Assembly: GCA_964020975.1 (NCBI GenBank)
Contig: OZ026628.1
Span: 54,827,832-54,891,831 of the forward strand
Source of the DNA: Hermodice carunculata
Taxonomy: Eukaryota; Annelida; Polychaeta; Eunicida; Amphinomidae
Length of the DNA stretch: 64,000 nt
Direction of reading: 5' to 3'
Part shown: positions 1-11,273 of the stretch, in pieces
Layout of the letters: each line of letters opens with the position of its first letter
How positions within the stretch are numbered: the stretch's first letter is position 1
Translations under genes and position numbers: made by a program
The notes under the pieces: generated by a model
The model's input: the letters and a program-made list of their open reading frames with translations, nothing else
The model's database searches: none
What the model was told of the DNA's origin: nothing

Positions 1-345
1 GAAAATTGCATATAAGGAAATTAATACACAAACTTTTTATCTCTTTTTTGTGGATAATTATCTTTCCAGAGTTTGTCAGAGAAACCTTGAATAATACTAT
101 TTGTACATAGAATTTTTACAACTTTTATTGTGAAGAATCATATCCTCAAGTTTATCCAGGAAACCTGCAATAATAAGGAAATTAATACACTCGACATTTA
201 TATTTTTTTGTGGACAATAATCTCTCAGTTTACCACAGAAATCAGGAATAATAACATATATACATAGAATTTTTATAATTTTCTTTTGGAGAATTATATC
301 TTCATGTTTAACCAGGAAACCTAGAATAACCCTTGTTTGTGGACA
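1..345. repeat. Tandem repeat, ~161 bp period, about two copies
   Basis: The string AAGGAAATTAATACAC occurs at 15 and again at 176, and the following sequence stays alignable (TTTGTGGATAATTA near 49, TTTGTGGACAATAA near 210, TTTGTGGACAATTAC near 339; ACATAGAATTTTTA near 106 and 264; CCAGGAAACCT near 156 and 315). Two diverged copies and the start of a third are visible. The left end is cut by the window, so the array may be longer. No coding potential was seen. Confidence 0.85.
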
Positions 346-723
346 ATTACTGTGGTGATATCAGGTATACAAATGTAGATTGTGAGTAAAGCAGAACACT
401 TTTCTCAGATTCTGGTTTGTTTGCTCCCTAAGAAATCAAGAGAAACACCTTAACAATATATTGAACTGATTGAAGCAAACAAAACAGCATTTGTTTATAT
501 ACACCATCACCCCCCCCCCATCACTACAATAGTGTGTATATACAGCACTCATCTAAATATATTACAAAGACAATCCAATAATTCTTACTCGGGCAATCAG
601 CCTAATCGAGATAAGATAAAATTTGTTTACAAGAGAGCCATAGCATTTGATAGCTTTTTATCCAGCTGATCTTTGTTGTAAGCATTTTCCCATGACATGC
701 TTTTTTGTAAGATTATTATTTAC
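346..723. other. Unannotated AT-rich stretch with a short poly-C run
   Basis: No gene was recognised. A poly-C run lies near 508-518. This is the expected position of the next 3' exon of the transposase gene on the minus strand, but no convincing third catalytic block of that enzyme was found here. Confidence 0.5.
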
Positions 724-964
724 CTGAATTGGCAACTGTGAACTTGTCTGACCCTCGTCCTCCATACGTTGGTGAGATATCTGCAATTCCACGAGAAGGA
801 GTGATGGAAACAAGGGCTTTTCCAGTGTCATGGCTCTTGTAATATGCTCGAAGTTAATTGACGTGCCAGTAGATTTGTCGGTCTTTCAATAAACACCTCT
901 GTTCAATCCACTATTAAGCGTGTCCTTGGATATTTGTCAAAGACTTTGGCCAAATGATTTTGCA
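724..964 (-). pseudogene. DDE transposase exon of a THAP/DDE_Tnp_4-type gene
   Basis: Read on the minus strand, this block encodes the first part of a DDE_Tnp_4-type catalytic domain: YPRTRLIVD, then TEVFIERPTNLLARQL, and further on GKALVSITPSRGIAD followed by YGGRGSDKFTVANSG. The first catalytic Asp is expected in LIVD and the second in the SDKF motif. The block ends at a good splice donor (TTCAG/GTAAAT) and is preceded by a plausible acceptor (CTATTCACAAG). It is broken: a TGA replaces the residue after LIVD, where the family usually has Cys, and the second half is in another frame. It follows the HTH exon and the THAP exon on the same strand in the usual order. Known family role: cut-and-paste transposase of THAP-bearing IS5-group (ISL2EU-like) elements. 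The exact superfamily is inference. Confidence 0.8.
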
Positions 965-1292
965 CTTGTGAATAGAAAATTGCAAAGCCCCAATTACACT
1001 ATTATATTAAAGATTATATCTTACATTTGCTATTTTTATAATAACTTGCTCGACTCATCATGAACATGTAAAGACTGAGAGTGGGAGTAAACCACTATGT
1101 GTTCATAACGTGTCTATTAACACCAGTTTGTTAATATACAATAGCTAGATACCGGAATTATCATGAGTAATCAAACCTAAGCAAGTTTTAACTACTGTGT
1201 GCCCATTACATGGTTTCAGAATCCCAGTGGGTGAGTACACAGTAGTTTACTACAGCTGGATACCAGGCAGCAGGAATTTATTATTATATTAC

Positions 1293-1840
1293 CAGCCTTT
1301 TTGGTGGCATTTGGATGAGGTGTATTGGTGCCTTTGTTAGTCTGGGTATCCACTTGTTCAGCAGCCTAGATGCACTGGATTGGCTGATGCCAAATCAGCC
1401 TCCTAGGTCGTCTTCCAATAACCACGAACGCAACCGCATCATTGCCATCAGAAATTCATCCTTCAGGGTTAATTTCCGGCTTGGCCCTGGTTTCTTGGCA
1501 AACTTCCTATGCCACTTAAATTTCCTCTGCTTGTTGTTCACAGATAGTTGTAAAGTTTTTTTACAAGTTTGTTGAAAAACACCTCAACAAATTTCGAGGA
1601 GGGGAATCCTGTATAAGATTTAGCTTTGTCATCCTTGTTCTCGATGTGACCTATGGGAAATCTTGGTATTTCCTTTAACTTGTATGCCACAGTAGTCACC
1701 TCTCTTTGAAGTATTCTGATTTTCCTTTTGAGTAATTCAAAATAGGATTCATCTTCAACGGAAATATCTGTAGTGTTCAAGTCTACGTGCTCTTGTCTAA
1801 ACATTTGGGGGTGTGGATGTGGGTTGTGCATGGTGCCTGG
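1293..1840 (-). pseudogene. Coiled-coil / helix-turn-helix exon of the THAP transposase gene
   Basis: The first half (1831-1560) reads LLKRKIRILQREVTTVAYKL, a likely short coiled coil, followed by GHIENKDDKAKSYTGFPSSK, which matches the DDE/FYTGF linker typical of THAP transposases. After a frame change in an A-rich run near 1555, the second half reads KPGPSRKLTLKDEFLMAMMR and FGISQSSASRLLNKWI, a textbook HTH_Tnp_4 DNA-binding fold. A stop lies just before FGIS. The exon ends at a donor GGCTG/GTAATA near 1292; an acceptor-like CCAG lies near 1841. The order THAP (3.5 kb), this exon, then DDE (0.9 kb) fits one minus-strand gene. It is a relic and cannot make an active protein. Confidence 0.82.
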
Positions 1841-2399
1841 CTTTTGTTGAGGACAGATGAAATCATATAAGCATGATCACTATGTGACGTAACAATGGGT
1901 GCCGCTAGACAATATGATGAACTTAGTGTTGCCTATACAAAAGATGTATGTTCAAAGGCCCTATAGGTGTGTTCCTGATGTAGTGTAATAGCTAGTGTTT
2001 GGGATGAGTTGGAAGAACCTGGTGTTGTCATCACATGATGAGACGAAAATTTTGGGGTCCTTGGAGTTCCGCAGATTTGAAGATGCAAGTGAAATACACA
2101 CATGCATGGTAGTGCTTTTGTATCACAACAAAATCAACATTGATAGACCAAAGTACACAAAACTAATCAAAGGTTTCTCTCATATTTCATCCTGGCACTT
2201 TGCACTAAACATCTATACCATAACACAGCCACAATATCATAGTTAATATTTTTTTGTTCTACTGTTCCTTCTTTTCCAAACAGCAGATTAGCTTGGTGTA
2301 ACCATAGGGCTATCTAGCTTTAATGTTTAGAATACAATGTGACTGCAGGAAAAAAAATTGTCACTTTGTGTCACATGGATAGCTTTACAAAAAAGACCT

Positions 2400-3142
2400 G
2401 GAATATAAGCTGTCATACCTGAAATGTCAGATGTGCGTGTTGCCATTTGAAAGATTTCAGTCAGGATGGCACATCAGATTGTATATTTACAGATGAGTAT
2501 CCGCGATACTTTTCTTGAGTCACTGTTTAATTCCATCTCACCCGCAATTGAAAGTAACCTGCATATATCGATACTCAGAGGTGACTTCAATGATAGGTGT
2601 GTTGATTTGAACTCCATTCATCAAAATGGTGACCTTGGCATGTCTCTCCTCAATCTCATAGCTCAATTAAATCTTTTTCAGATAATAGATGAATCCTACT
2701 AGAATAAACGAGTATTCAACCAGTCTGTCGGACCTTCTAATCCATGACTGGACTTATCCTGGACAGTGGAATCTTAGGTCTTATTTCAAATTCTGACCAC
2801 TCGGTTATTTTTTGCTCCTTTTCACTCTCCTACCACAAGGACCACTTGTTCAAAAGAGGTGTATGGAATTTCAAAAAAGCTGATTATCAAGGTCTTAATA
2901 CTGCCTTAACTTTTGCGTCTTGGAACACTGCCTTCAGCGTCTTCGATGCCACTGATGATGTAGTATTTTACTGGCTTGGTCTTTTCCTAAAAACTGCCAA
3001 AGAATTTATCACATGCAAAGAAGTTAGCATTGGGCCAAAGGATAAACCTTGGATAACAGCTGAAAATAAAAAAAAAAACTTATGCATCAGCGTGATTGTG
3101 CATGGAATCATCAATAACAGGTATGTATTGTTGTTTAACTAA
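2400..3142 (+). mobile_element. LINE endonuclease fragment (CR1/L2-like)
   Basis: Two plus-strand reading frames cover the end of an APE-type endonuclease. The first (2466-2702) contains ISILRGDFNDR, the catalytic GDFN block. A second frame then gives NEYSTSLSDLLIH, and a third (2744-3142) gives ISNSDHSVIFCSF, the SDH block with the catalytic His. This is followed by the linker WNFKKADYQGLN, LFLKTAKEFI and KDKPWI that leads into the reverse transcriptase in CR1/Jockey-group LINEs. The reverse transcriptase itself is missing. The fragment is opposite in strand to the THAP transposase and sits in its intron, so it probably inserted there. Frame changes near 2700-2745 show that it is old. Confidence 0.8.
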
Positions 3143-3161
3143 TTCAAGAGTATAAATATAC

Positions 3162-3521
3162 CTTGACGTAACACTGCTTGTTGTCTCTTCCTTGGAGTTT
3201 CCAAACTAATGTCACGTTGAATGAGCGGTTTCCTAGCCTTGAAAAATGGAGTTACATATTCCATATCCAGACAAGGTTGTGGATATGCTGCAGTAGGTTC
3301 CCGTCCACAAAATGCCTCTGGCAGATTGCTGTGTTGGCGTTTGGCACAAATGACTGGCGATTGAGTTTGACATTCCATTGTAAACATAATTCTGGTTTCT
3401 TCTCTTTGTTGGGAAACTGAAGAACTTTGATCTTCTCACCGCGTTTGTAGGCAACGCAACTGTCCCTGCTGCATGCCGCAGCACAACAGTGAAAGTTAGG
3501 CACGGTGCGCCTTTGTGTCCT
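3162..3521 (-). pseudogene. THAP zinc-finger exon
   Basis: The minus strand encodes a THAP domain: FHCCAAACSRDS (first zinc ligands), VLQFPNKEKKP, CLQWNVKLNRQSFVP and AICQRHFVDG (the C-x2-H ligands). After a one-base frame change near 3300 the conserved tail continues as REPTAAYPQPCLDMEY, the PT-x-NP-x-P-x-L-x-L motif of THAP transposases. The block is bounded by an acceptor (TTATTCCAG) near 3522 and a donor (TCAAG/GTATAT) near 3161, so it is probably a complete exon. THAP domains bind short specific DNA sites, here presumably transposon ends. The downstream HTH and DDE exons show that it belonged to a transposase rather than a host regulator. The frame change makes it a pseudogene. Confidence 0.82.
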
Positions 3522-3548
3522 CTGGAATAAATAGTCACATTTAATCAT

Positions 3549-4420
3549 TATTGGTTCTCATTTTCCTAGGCGAAAGACTATGGTGCAAAATCATGCTTCT
3601 GTAATTAAGTGAGACTGGCGTTCCTCATCCCCAGCCTATATTTGGTAATTTGTAGGGATGCATCACATTTTGTTCCACGAGGATCAGAAAATTGGCATGG
3701 CGAGGTAAGAGTAGCCTAAGCTTTAATTCAACATGTTCAACTATTTAACTGATACTTGTATACAAAATACACTATGAGTAGCATACCAGTGAAACATTCA
3801 TTTAATTAATTTAGAAAATACGTTTAAACCAACTAATGCCACAGTGATGGCCGGTATTTTGCCACTGACAACTGGATGAGCTGTTTTGGTGGGCTGTGCT
3901 AAATTAACTCTGGTGTGCAGGTAAATCAATTGACTCTAAATGCTCAGCCTTGATAAAAACAAAGGTCCTGCTCAATAACTGGGTCATATCAAAACTGACA
4001 CCTGGCTTAATCGAACTTTTCAAGTAGAAAGGATGGCACTGTTGTGACCAATAATTGATAAGCCTTAGATCTTGTCTTTGTAATGTCCAGTTGGATTAAA
4101 TTTCGCCCGGATTGATCGAATATCCTTCCTATACTGTATAATATTTTTCTTTATTGTTAATTTTTTCATCATACTTATGAATTATTTGCACGGATACGGT
4201 GCATTTCTTGTTACTACTTTCTGCTGCCATCACCCATCTCTGTGGAGGCTGAAATGCACCCAAAGGAAAAACTTGAATAAGTTTTAAAATATGTACTTAC
4301 CATTTACAAATTGACGCTGGATAGCTGGCTGCAACTTGTCCTGTTGTGACACCGTACTTACAGATAAAAATTGTTGAGGACCTAACGAAAAACTCGAGAT
4401 TAAATTCGGTAGCGTGAAAA
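3549..4420. other. No recognisable gene
   Basis: AT-rich sequence upstream of the THAP exon. Only short open frames were found and none was recognised. A 5' exon of the transposase could lie here, but no signal supports one. Confidence 0.4.
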
Positions 4421-4424
4421 CACT

Positions 4425-4760
4425 GTGTTTTCAGCATGCTGTAGCTTCTGTTTAAATAAAGTTAGCTAAGTCAGGCTTGCTGCATCACAAAGTTACTTCA
4501 TTGGTGGTCATATAGGTGCACCGGCTTCCAGGCCAGATGGGAACTTTATGTTGGGGAAGGACAATGATGTGACCCTGGCAAAAGCACAGTTCATACACCT
4601 GTATAAAGCTGACATCCAGGTGTTGTTTCGTATTTCAATTATCACAAATTAACGAGTTGGGAATTATATTACAAAAATCCATCCATGTTTTTCTGACATT
4701 TTTATCTGTTAAATGCCGTTCACGGAATTTCAAAATACAAATATGAATAAATTATGCTAA
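4425..4760 (+). repeat. Dispersed repeat, uninterrupted copy A
   Basis: This ~335 bp stretch is repeated at 6325-6529 plus 13296-13420. Shared landmarks are CATTGGTGGTCATATAGGTG, CCAGGCCAGATGGGAACTTT, TATAAAGCTGACATCCAGG, TTTCAATTATCACAAATTAA and CTGTTAAATGCCGTTCACG. Here the two halves are contiguous around 4614-4630. In the other copy a 6.76 kb element separates them. Copy A therefore serves as a paralogous empty site. No coding function was seen. Confidence 0.88.
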
Positions 4761-6324
4761 TCCCATTAATATGAAACTTAGGAACCCTCTCTTTCAAACT
4801 TTTAGTTTTGTTGCATTGTCATTGTAGGCCTTTAGCCTCCATTCATATGCACAGCTGTTTATACAAAAAGTGAAAGTGATTTTGGGCATGCCGGAAAAAA
4901 TGCGCATTTTCTGTCAGTGGAGCTGTACAAATCGTAGGTAAAATGTAAATTTTTATGGGTTTTTTTTGGTTTTGTTTTTTGTTTTGGTTTCGTTATTGTT
5001 TCTCCTCACACCCACACCCCTTTTTTTCTTTTTTTTCTTTTTGGCAGACAAAAGCTTGTCATGTATGTATGACATTTGACTGGGGTAAATCATTTAAAAT
5101 TAGTCATGCTAACTTTGTTGAGCTGTTGTGTTGATCAGCATATTATTTTCACATAAATGAATCAATTGATATCCATGAATATGGATGACAGCACTTATGA
5201 ACTGCAGATTTTTTGATCTTTTACCAAACTAGTGTACATAGGTGGCAAAACATTTGAACTTCGACATACAACCACATATAATTACAAGAGTTTCAGAAAG
5301 AGAAACAAGGTAAAAAAAGTAAGTTTCCATTAAACACTTGCCTGAAAATACTTTTGCCTGATAATTCGATCGATAATTCGATGCTTATCAAATTTAAAAT
5401 CACTTGTAAATACAAATATGTATTTATGACGTTGGAGTTACTGTACAAATTATTGTCATTTTCTTTCTAATATGTGCACATACATCAGAAACCATGTCAA
5501 TAAACCACAACTTATACAGTCTACTGCATAAAAAAGGCTCAGCACTATTGGTTTGTGGAAGCTGGAACACCCAACTGCCCTCCTAATCTTCAACCAATGG
5601 GTGCATTAAAATTCCTTAATTTTAGTACCAAAAAACATAATTTGCTGAACACTGCTGCTGTAATCTGGACCTACTGGTCTTAGACTGTGCACGGTAATGG
5701 GTCAATAATGTTTAAACACTGAAACTATTCCATTGTCTGCCATAACTCAGATCATATCAGGGAAATACTGCCATACTGATTGGCATTAGATGCTGATTTG
5801 GTGTAACTGATACTCCCCCCATCCCCCATTAATGCCTCAGCAGTGATAATGTCATACTTTTTGCAGACAAATGTTACGAATCTATCCATAAATAGTAAAA
5901 AATTCACCAAGCTTACCTAATAATTAATAAACTTTTAGCAAAATATTCCAAATTTGGGTTAAAATTAAGGGGTGGGGCATTGTAATGTGATCTCTCATTG
6001 TAAGGACAGGGCATGCAGGCAAGTGATTATGGGTTTGCATCATAGCCCATTGTGTATCGTATTCATATTAGACAGAAAGAATTGATTGGATACAATTATA
6101 TAATTTTCCTCAAAATCTTAATTAATTATTTTATTTGTCATAAAAAAACTGATTTTTCAGATTTAAAGATTGCTTGCAAAAAAAGTTGATATTTTCCTTA
6201 ATATTGAAGTTTGGTAAAGTTTATGCAAGTCCTTTGCAGAAAACAAGATGTGGCTTCAGTTAAACAAGTTTTAAAAAAATTGTTAAATCTATTAGGTTAC
6301 AGACCACAGTTGTGATTGGCTAGT
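4761..6324. other. No recognisable gene
   Basis: AT-rich DNA with a T-rich/TTTTGTTTTG tract near 4960-5045. No convincing exon, repeat array or structural RNA was seen on either strand. Confidence 0.4.
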
Positions 6325-6529
6325 TAAAATACTGTGTTTTCAACATGCGGAAGCTTCTGTTTAAATTAAATTAGCTGAGTCAGGTTTGCTGCATCACAGA
6401 GTTGCTTCATTGGTGGTCATATAGGTGCACCGTCTTCCAGGCCAGATGGGAACTTTATGTTGGGGAAGAACAATGACGTGACCCTGGCAAGAGCACAGTT
6501 CATACACCTGTATAAAGCTGACATCCAGG
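6325..6529 (+). repeat. Dispersed repeat copy B, left half
   Basis: It matches 4425-4620 closely by eye and ends in ACATCCAGG at the boundary of the large insertion. The right half resumes at 13296. A high fraction of positions match copy A, so the duplication is not very old. Confidence 0.88.
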
Positions 6530-7360
6530 GCCCGTATGCATAAGGGAGGTGTAACTTACCCATGGTATAACTTAAAACAGTTTTAGTTACCCTTCAGCTC
6601 ATGATGTAAGAAAATCGGTATACCTGGCGTAACTAATCTATGGGGCAGTTACACCACTTTGTCATATAGCTGGTAGGAATTAGCCAATCATAAGGCTCAA
6701 AAAGTGTTGATTATATCCCATAACCATTGATTATGAAAAAGAATGTATCATGAAACTTGATAATGCATCTTTTTTTGGCTGACCTTCACCCTCAATAATC
6801 GCAAAAAGGGCCCGCAAAAAGAGTGAATTAAGTAAAACCTATAACTCACTCTTTCCAAATTAACCCTTTCAATGTTTAACAATAAAATTTAAAATGATTT
6901 ACCTGAATTTCCATGATAAAAACTTTCCATTCAAGTACCAGCACGCATTATACCATCAGCCACAAAACTTCTCCGGGTCAGTAGTCTTGATGCAGTTGCA
7001 TATCATGAACGCAAAGCAAACTTTGATTGTGAAATGGTAAAAACACTACAAATAAAAACCAACATACCTCCCAGTACTGCCGGTGCCGTCATTTCTTTGG
7101 AAAAATAATTGCTGAGTTGCAATATTATCAAGTTCAATAAGAGGCACGTCACGTTCCATTTTGTGGCAGCTAGCAGATTCACGAACTACCTGAACGCCTG
7201 AGCGAAATCACGAATGAAGTGACTCAGAAGTGAAATGACACTGTCACACGTTTGTGTAAGAATTTGATTACGTAACTGACAGATAATACGCTTTCAATCA
7301 TGAAATCACTGATCCGACCTAAACACAAATGACCATTCCTACCAGCCAATGACAAATGTG

Positions 7361-7457
7361 TCATAACATGAAAGGAGACGATTATGGCTATTACAACTGT
7401 CTCGTGGCTTCGCCACTCGACAGTTATAAGCCATAATCGTCTCCTTTCATGTTATAA
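7361..7457. other. Long foldback hairpin
   Basis: CATAACATGAAAGGAGACGA on the left is matched by TCGTCTCCTTTCATGTTATA on the right. The pairing continues inward through ATTATGGCT/AGCCATAAT and ACTGTC/GACAGT to a central GTGGC-TTC-GCCAC. The whole snapback is ~95 nt with few mismatches. Further out, GCTGGTAGGAATTAGCCAAT near 6670 is inversely repeated near 7335 (ATTCCTACCAGCCAATGACA), so the hairpin may be one end of a larger inverted-repeat element of ~0.7 kb. A small-RNA precursor is possible in shape only. Confidence 0.75.
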
Positions 7458-9070
7458 CTCTCACGTATAACTGAAGACCTTGGTACAAGTTTTAACCCCC
7501 TTTCCTGACAATGGCCTGCTGACCTGTCCCAGGGAAGCACAGTGAGGACAGTCGTTTGACTGCTGTCCTCTTTCATTGACAGACTGCACAACGTTGCAAG
7601 TGGGGCAAGGGGCTTCAGATTTATGTTTGTCAAAATGAAAATAAGTGTATGCACAGTGGTCAATGATGGAAATATTACTGGTTTTATATCTGTGCACGAT
7701 AAACAATAAACTTATATGTGTGTATTTCATCCTCCAAATGTGTCTGTGTTATGGATAGCATGATGATGTAAGTGATCATTGGAATTTCAATAGAACACTA
7801 AAATTTCTATCCACCCCACATAACCCCTTTTTCCAAGTCCAGCTCCCACAACAGCCATGGCTGTACAAGGAGTGGACAGCAAAGCCAAAAAGGAGGAGGG
7901 GAATTGGCAACATGAGCAAAAAGAACATTTACTTAAATGTTCTTTGATTATGCCACAGTGTTATAAGTGCGCTATCCCTTTGTTAACTGTATATTGTAAG
8001 AATTATTCAAGTAGACACATGCAATGTATATACATTTGTAAACAAGTAATGGTGAGCAGATTGTGAAAAAGGCAAACAATTTTATCTTTACACGAATTGT
8101 CACAGAAATAACAGTTTGTTTGATCAGAAAATACGCTTCTGTGAATGGCCTTTCATTAAATGTATACTTTGCATATGTTTATATGTGCACTTTTTATTTT
8201 ATTGAGCCGGAAAAGAGATATTACACTTATAATACTGTGGCATGACTGGACCACCTGAAGCAAATGGCAGCTTTATTAATGCGGACCCTTCAGTCAATTT
8301 TTCGTATTGAAGATGTCTAGTTTTCCTTTTTGTTTGTTGAACGTGTAGACTGCAGACTCTAGGGTTAAAATGCTTTTCATTCTAAAGCAAAAATTCTAAT
8401 ATTATTGTAAAATATCTGAGGAAATGTCACACATTTCGCAATAATATCAGAAGCACTGTTAGAGAAGGAAAAGTATGCTAACAGTTAGAATATGTCGACG
8501 CAGGCAAGGTCATTTGATGGTCCCTTGTATTTGAAATTCATTTTGCCAAACAGTATGTTATGATCATTGATATGAGTGAAAGCAAAATCTGTGTTTTATA
8601 TGTCGCATGAACAGTATGCTTAACTCAGGTAAACACATGATTGGCACAAGTGGTACTATTATTTTGTATTGTACCACAGAATATAGGGTAGGTGGACATA
8701 TATCTCCTTCATTACAAAGGGCTTAGAAAGATAATTCATTTTGCATTTACTGTTTATAAATATTGTTTAATGGTGTTCTGCTTGAACTCCCATGTTATAT
8801 TATGGTAGGCGAAAAGGACCCCCATCTCCCCACCCCCCAGGAACTGGAAGGGGACTCTAAAGTTTGCGACTCGTCTGCTCATTAGTCCGTCCTTACGTAG
8901 GGGCTATTCTTTGCCATATTCCCTATACCCTTCGGCGCACGCTAAACTAATTTTGCCTGTAGACGCTTCCTTGAATAGCGGAGTGTCATGCGCCAAATTG
9001 GGTCACTGTGACCTATTTCTCGACCTTTAACCCCACAAGAAATTTCGGCTTGTGCAAGCCATATTTAGAA

Positions 9071-9190
9071 TGTGTCAACACACACTTTTCTGTTTTTCTT
9101 GAAATTGAAGTGTGTGTGTCAACACACACTTTTGTGTTTTTCTAGGAATTATATCTGTGTGCCAACACAGACATACTGTTTTTCTAGGAA
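9071..9190 (+). repeat. Three tandem hairpin + CTAG units (Helitron-like 3' ends)
   Basis: Three consecutive ~40 bp units each hold a small hairpin, a T-rich spacer and CTAG or a variant, then GAATT: TGTGTCAACACA then TTTTTCTTG (9071-9099); GTGTGTGTCAACACACAC then TTTTTCTAG (9109-9145); TCTGTGTGCCAACACAGA then TTTTTCTAG (9154-9187). Helitron 3' ends are known for a hairpin a few bases before CTRR. Repeated 3' ends in tandem are a reported Helitron feature. The assignment is inference from structure. Confidence 0.55.
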
Positions 9191-9210
9191 TTCTTTCTTT
9201 CTTTCTTTCT

Positions 9211-9274
<64 letters not shown>

Positions 9275-9275
9275 T
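9191..9275 (+). repeat. (TTTC)n microsatellite
   Basis: An almost pure TTTC run of about 85 bp sits directly before the first Helitron-like unit. Shorter TTTC runs also precede the second and third units (10493-10514 and 11249-11273). Confidence 0.95.
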
Positions 9276-10492
9276 ACCGGCAAATTTGTCCGACATTTCA
9301 TTTGAAAAGTATGATACGTTGAAACTCCAAACTTGGCACAATTATACTTCTATGGATGTACCTTTTTATAATGAGAGGTCATGCTTTTCAAAATTATGCA
9401 AATGAGTGCTAATTAAAGTTTTAAATCTTCAATATCTTATATACTATAGTAGATGTAGTGCCGAGTGTATTGGAGTTCGATCATATCAAGGCAAAGGTCA
9501 TCTCAAATATCAAGATCATGTCAAGGTCAAAGGTCATGTCAAGGTCAAAGGTCGGTTTTGGGTCTAAATGTGATTCTAAAACAAGAATGTCATTTTGAAG
9601 GTCAAGGACCACTTCAGATAGAGGTCATTTCAAGGTCAAGGGTCATTTCAAGTTCTAAGGCCACTTTTGATGGTAGCTTTCTTCTAGCCATAACTTGGTG
9701 AATTTTTATCCAATTTTGATCATGTTGGGCTCAAATTGTAGCTATTTTAACACTGCATATTGTTGAAGTCTCACCTTTCTATAATGATGGGTCATACTTT
9801 TCAAAATTATGCAAATGAGGGCTAATTAAAGTTTTAAATCTTCAATATCTTATATACCATAGTAGATATAGTTCCAAGTGTATAGGAGTTCGATCATAGC
9901 AAGGCCAAGGTCATCTCAAATGTCAAAGTCATGTCAAGGCCAAAGGTCATGTCAAGGTCAAAGGCCAATTTTAGGTCAAATATCATTTTAAAGGTCAAAA
10001 TTCACTTCAGGTAGAGGTCATCTCAAGGTCAAAGGTCATTTCAAGGTCAAAGGCCACTTTCGATGGTGGTTTTTTCTAGCCATAACTTAGTCAATTTTGT
10101 CCAATTTTGATCATGTTTGCTCAAATTGTAGCTATTACAACACTGCACATTTTGAAAATTACATTTGACCCCCAAAGGTCAAAGGTCAACGTCATCTGGA
10201 CCTTTGAAAGTTTCACCTAGCCATACCTTGGCCAATGTCCATCCAATTCTAATCATGTTGGACTTAAATTGTGGGTTTTGTAACATTGTACATTTTTGCA
10301 ATTTACATGTAACCTATAAAGGTAAAAGGTCAAAGGTCAAAGGTCAAGGTCATTTTGACCTTTGAAATTTTCATCCAGCCATTAGCTTAATGGAATGCGA
10401 GGTACCAAAGCAAAAAATTTGATACCATTTAATATTTACAACTTTGGAAAGCACACAGACTGATTTGCTTTCAAGGAAATCTTCCTTTCTAG
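9276..10492 (+). mobile_element. Helitron/HINE-like non-autonomous unit 1
   Basis: The unit starts ACCGGCAAATTTGTCCGACA and ends with the hairpin GATTTGCTTTCAAGGAAATC followed by TTCCTTTCTAG. GCAAATTTGTC at the start and GACTGATTTGC near the end form a sub-terminal inverted repeat. The ending in hairpin plus CTAG followed by T resembles Helitrons and Helentrons. The body is two diverged internal repeats rich in CAAGGTCAAAGGTCA; 22 exact AGGTCA hexamers were counted by eye. No Rep/helicase is encoded. Length ~1.2 kb. Confidence 0.6.
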
Positions 10493-10514
10493 TTCTTTCT
10501 TTCTTTCTTTCTTT

Positions 10515-11248
10515 ACCGGCAAATTTGTCCGACATTTCATTTGAAAACTATTACATGTAGAAACTCCAAACTTGGCACAATTTTACTTCTATAGATAAAG
10601 TCTGGCCTTTTTATAATGAAAGGTCATGCTTTTCAAAATTATGCAAATGAGGGCTAATTAAAGTTTTAAATCTTCATTATCTTATATACAATGGTAGATG
10701 TGGTTCCGAGTGTACAGGAGTTCGATCATAGCAAGGTAAAGGTCATCTCAAACGTCAAGGTCATGTCAAGGTCAAAGGTCATCTCAAAGTCAAAGGTCAA
10801 ATTTAAGCCAAAATTTCATTTTTGAGGTCAAGGTTCACTTCAGGTAGAGGTCATCTCAAGGTCAAAGGTTATTTCAAGGTCAAAGTCCACTTTCGATGGT
10901 GGCTTTCTTCTAGCCATACCTTGGTCAATTTTTATCATGTTGCACTCGAATTGTAGGTATTGCTACACTGCGTATTTTTATAAGAACATGTAACCTCAAA
11001 AGGGCAAAGGTCAAGGTCATTTGGCCCTTTGAAAGCTTCATCGTGCCATAACTTGGTCAATTTTACTCCGATTTGGTTCATGTGGGGCTTGAATTCTGGG
11101 TACCGTAACACTGTGCAATTTACATTTGACCTGTAAAGGTCAAAGATCAAGGTCATTTGGATTAACAAAGGATAAAAGTTGTAGAATTTAAAATTTACAA
11201 CTTTTCAAGGCACACAGACAGATTTGCTTTGAAGCAAATCTTTTCTAG
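10515..11248 (+). mobile_element. Helitron/HINE-like non-autonomous unit 2
   Basis: Same start (ACCGGCAAATTTGTCCGACA) and same kind of end: a perfect hairpin GATTTGCTTTGAAGCAAATC, then TTTTCTAG. At ~734 bp it is shorter than unit 1, and it carries 13 AGGTCA hexamers counted by eye. It lies head to tail behind unit 1, with only a TTTC run between. Confidence 0.6.
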
Positions 11249-11273
11249 TTTCTTTCTTTCTTCTTTCTTCTTT

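Noticed and set aside
9072-9405. Overlapping open frames of 77-97 codons on both strands
   Set aside because: They are translations of the TTTC/GAAA microsatellite and the hairpin units, not genes.
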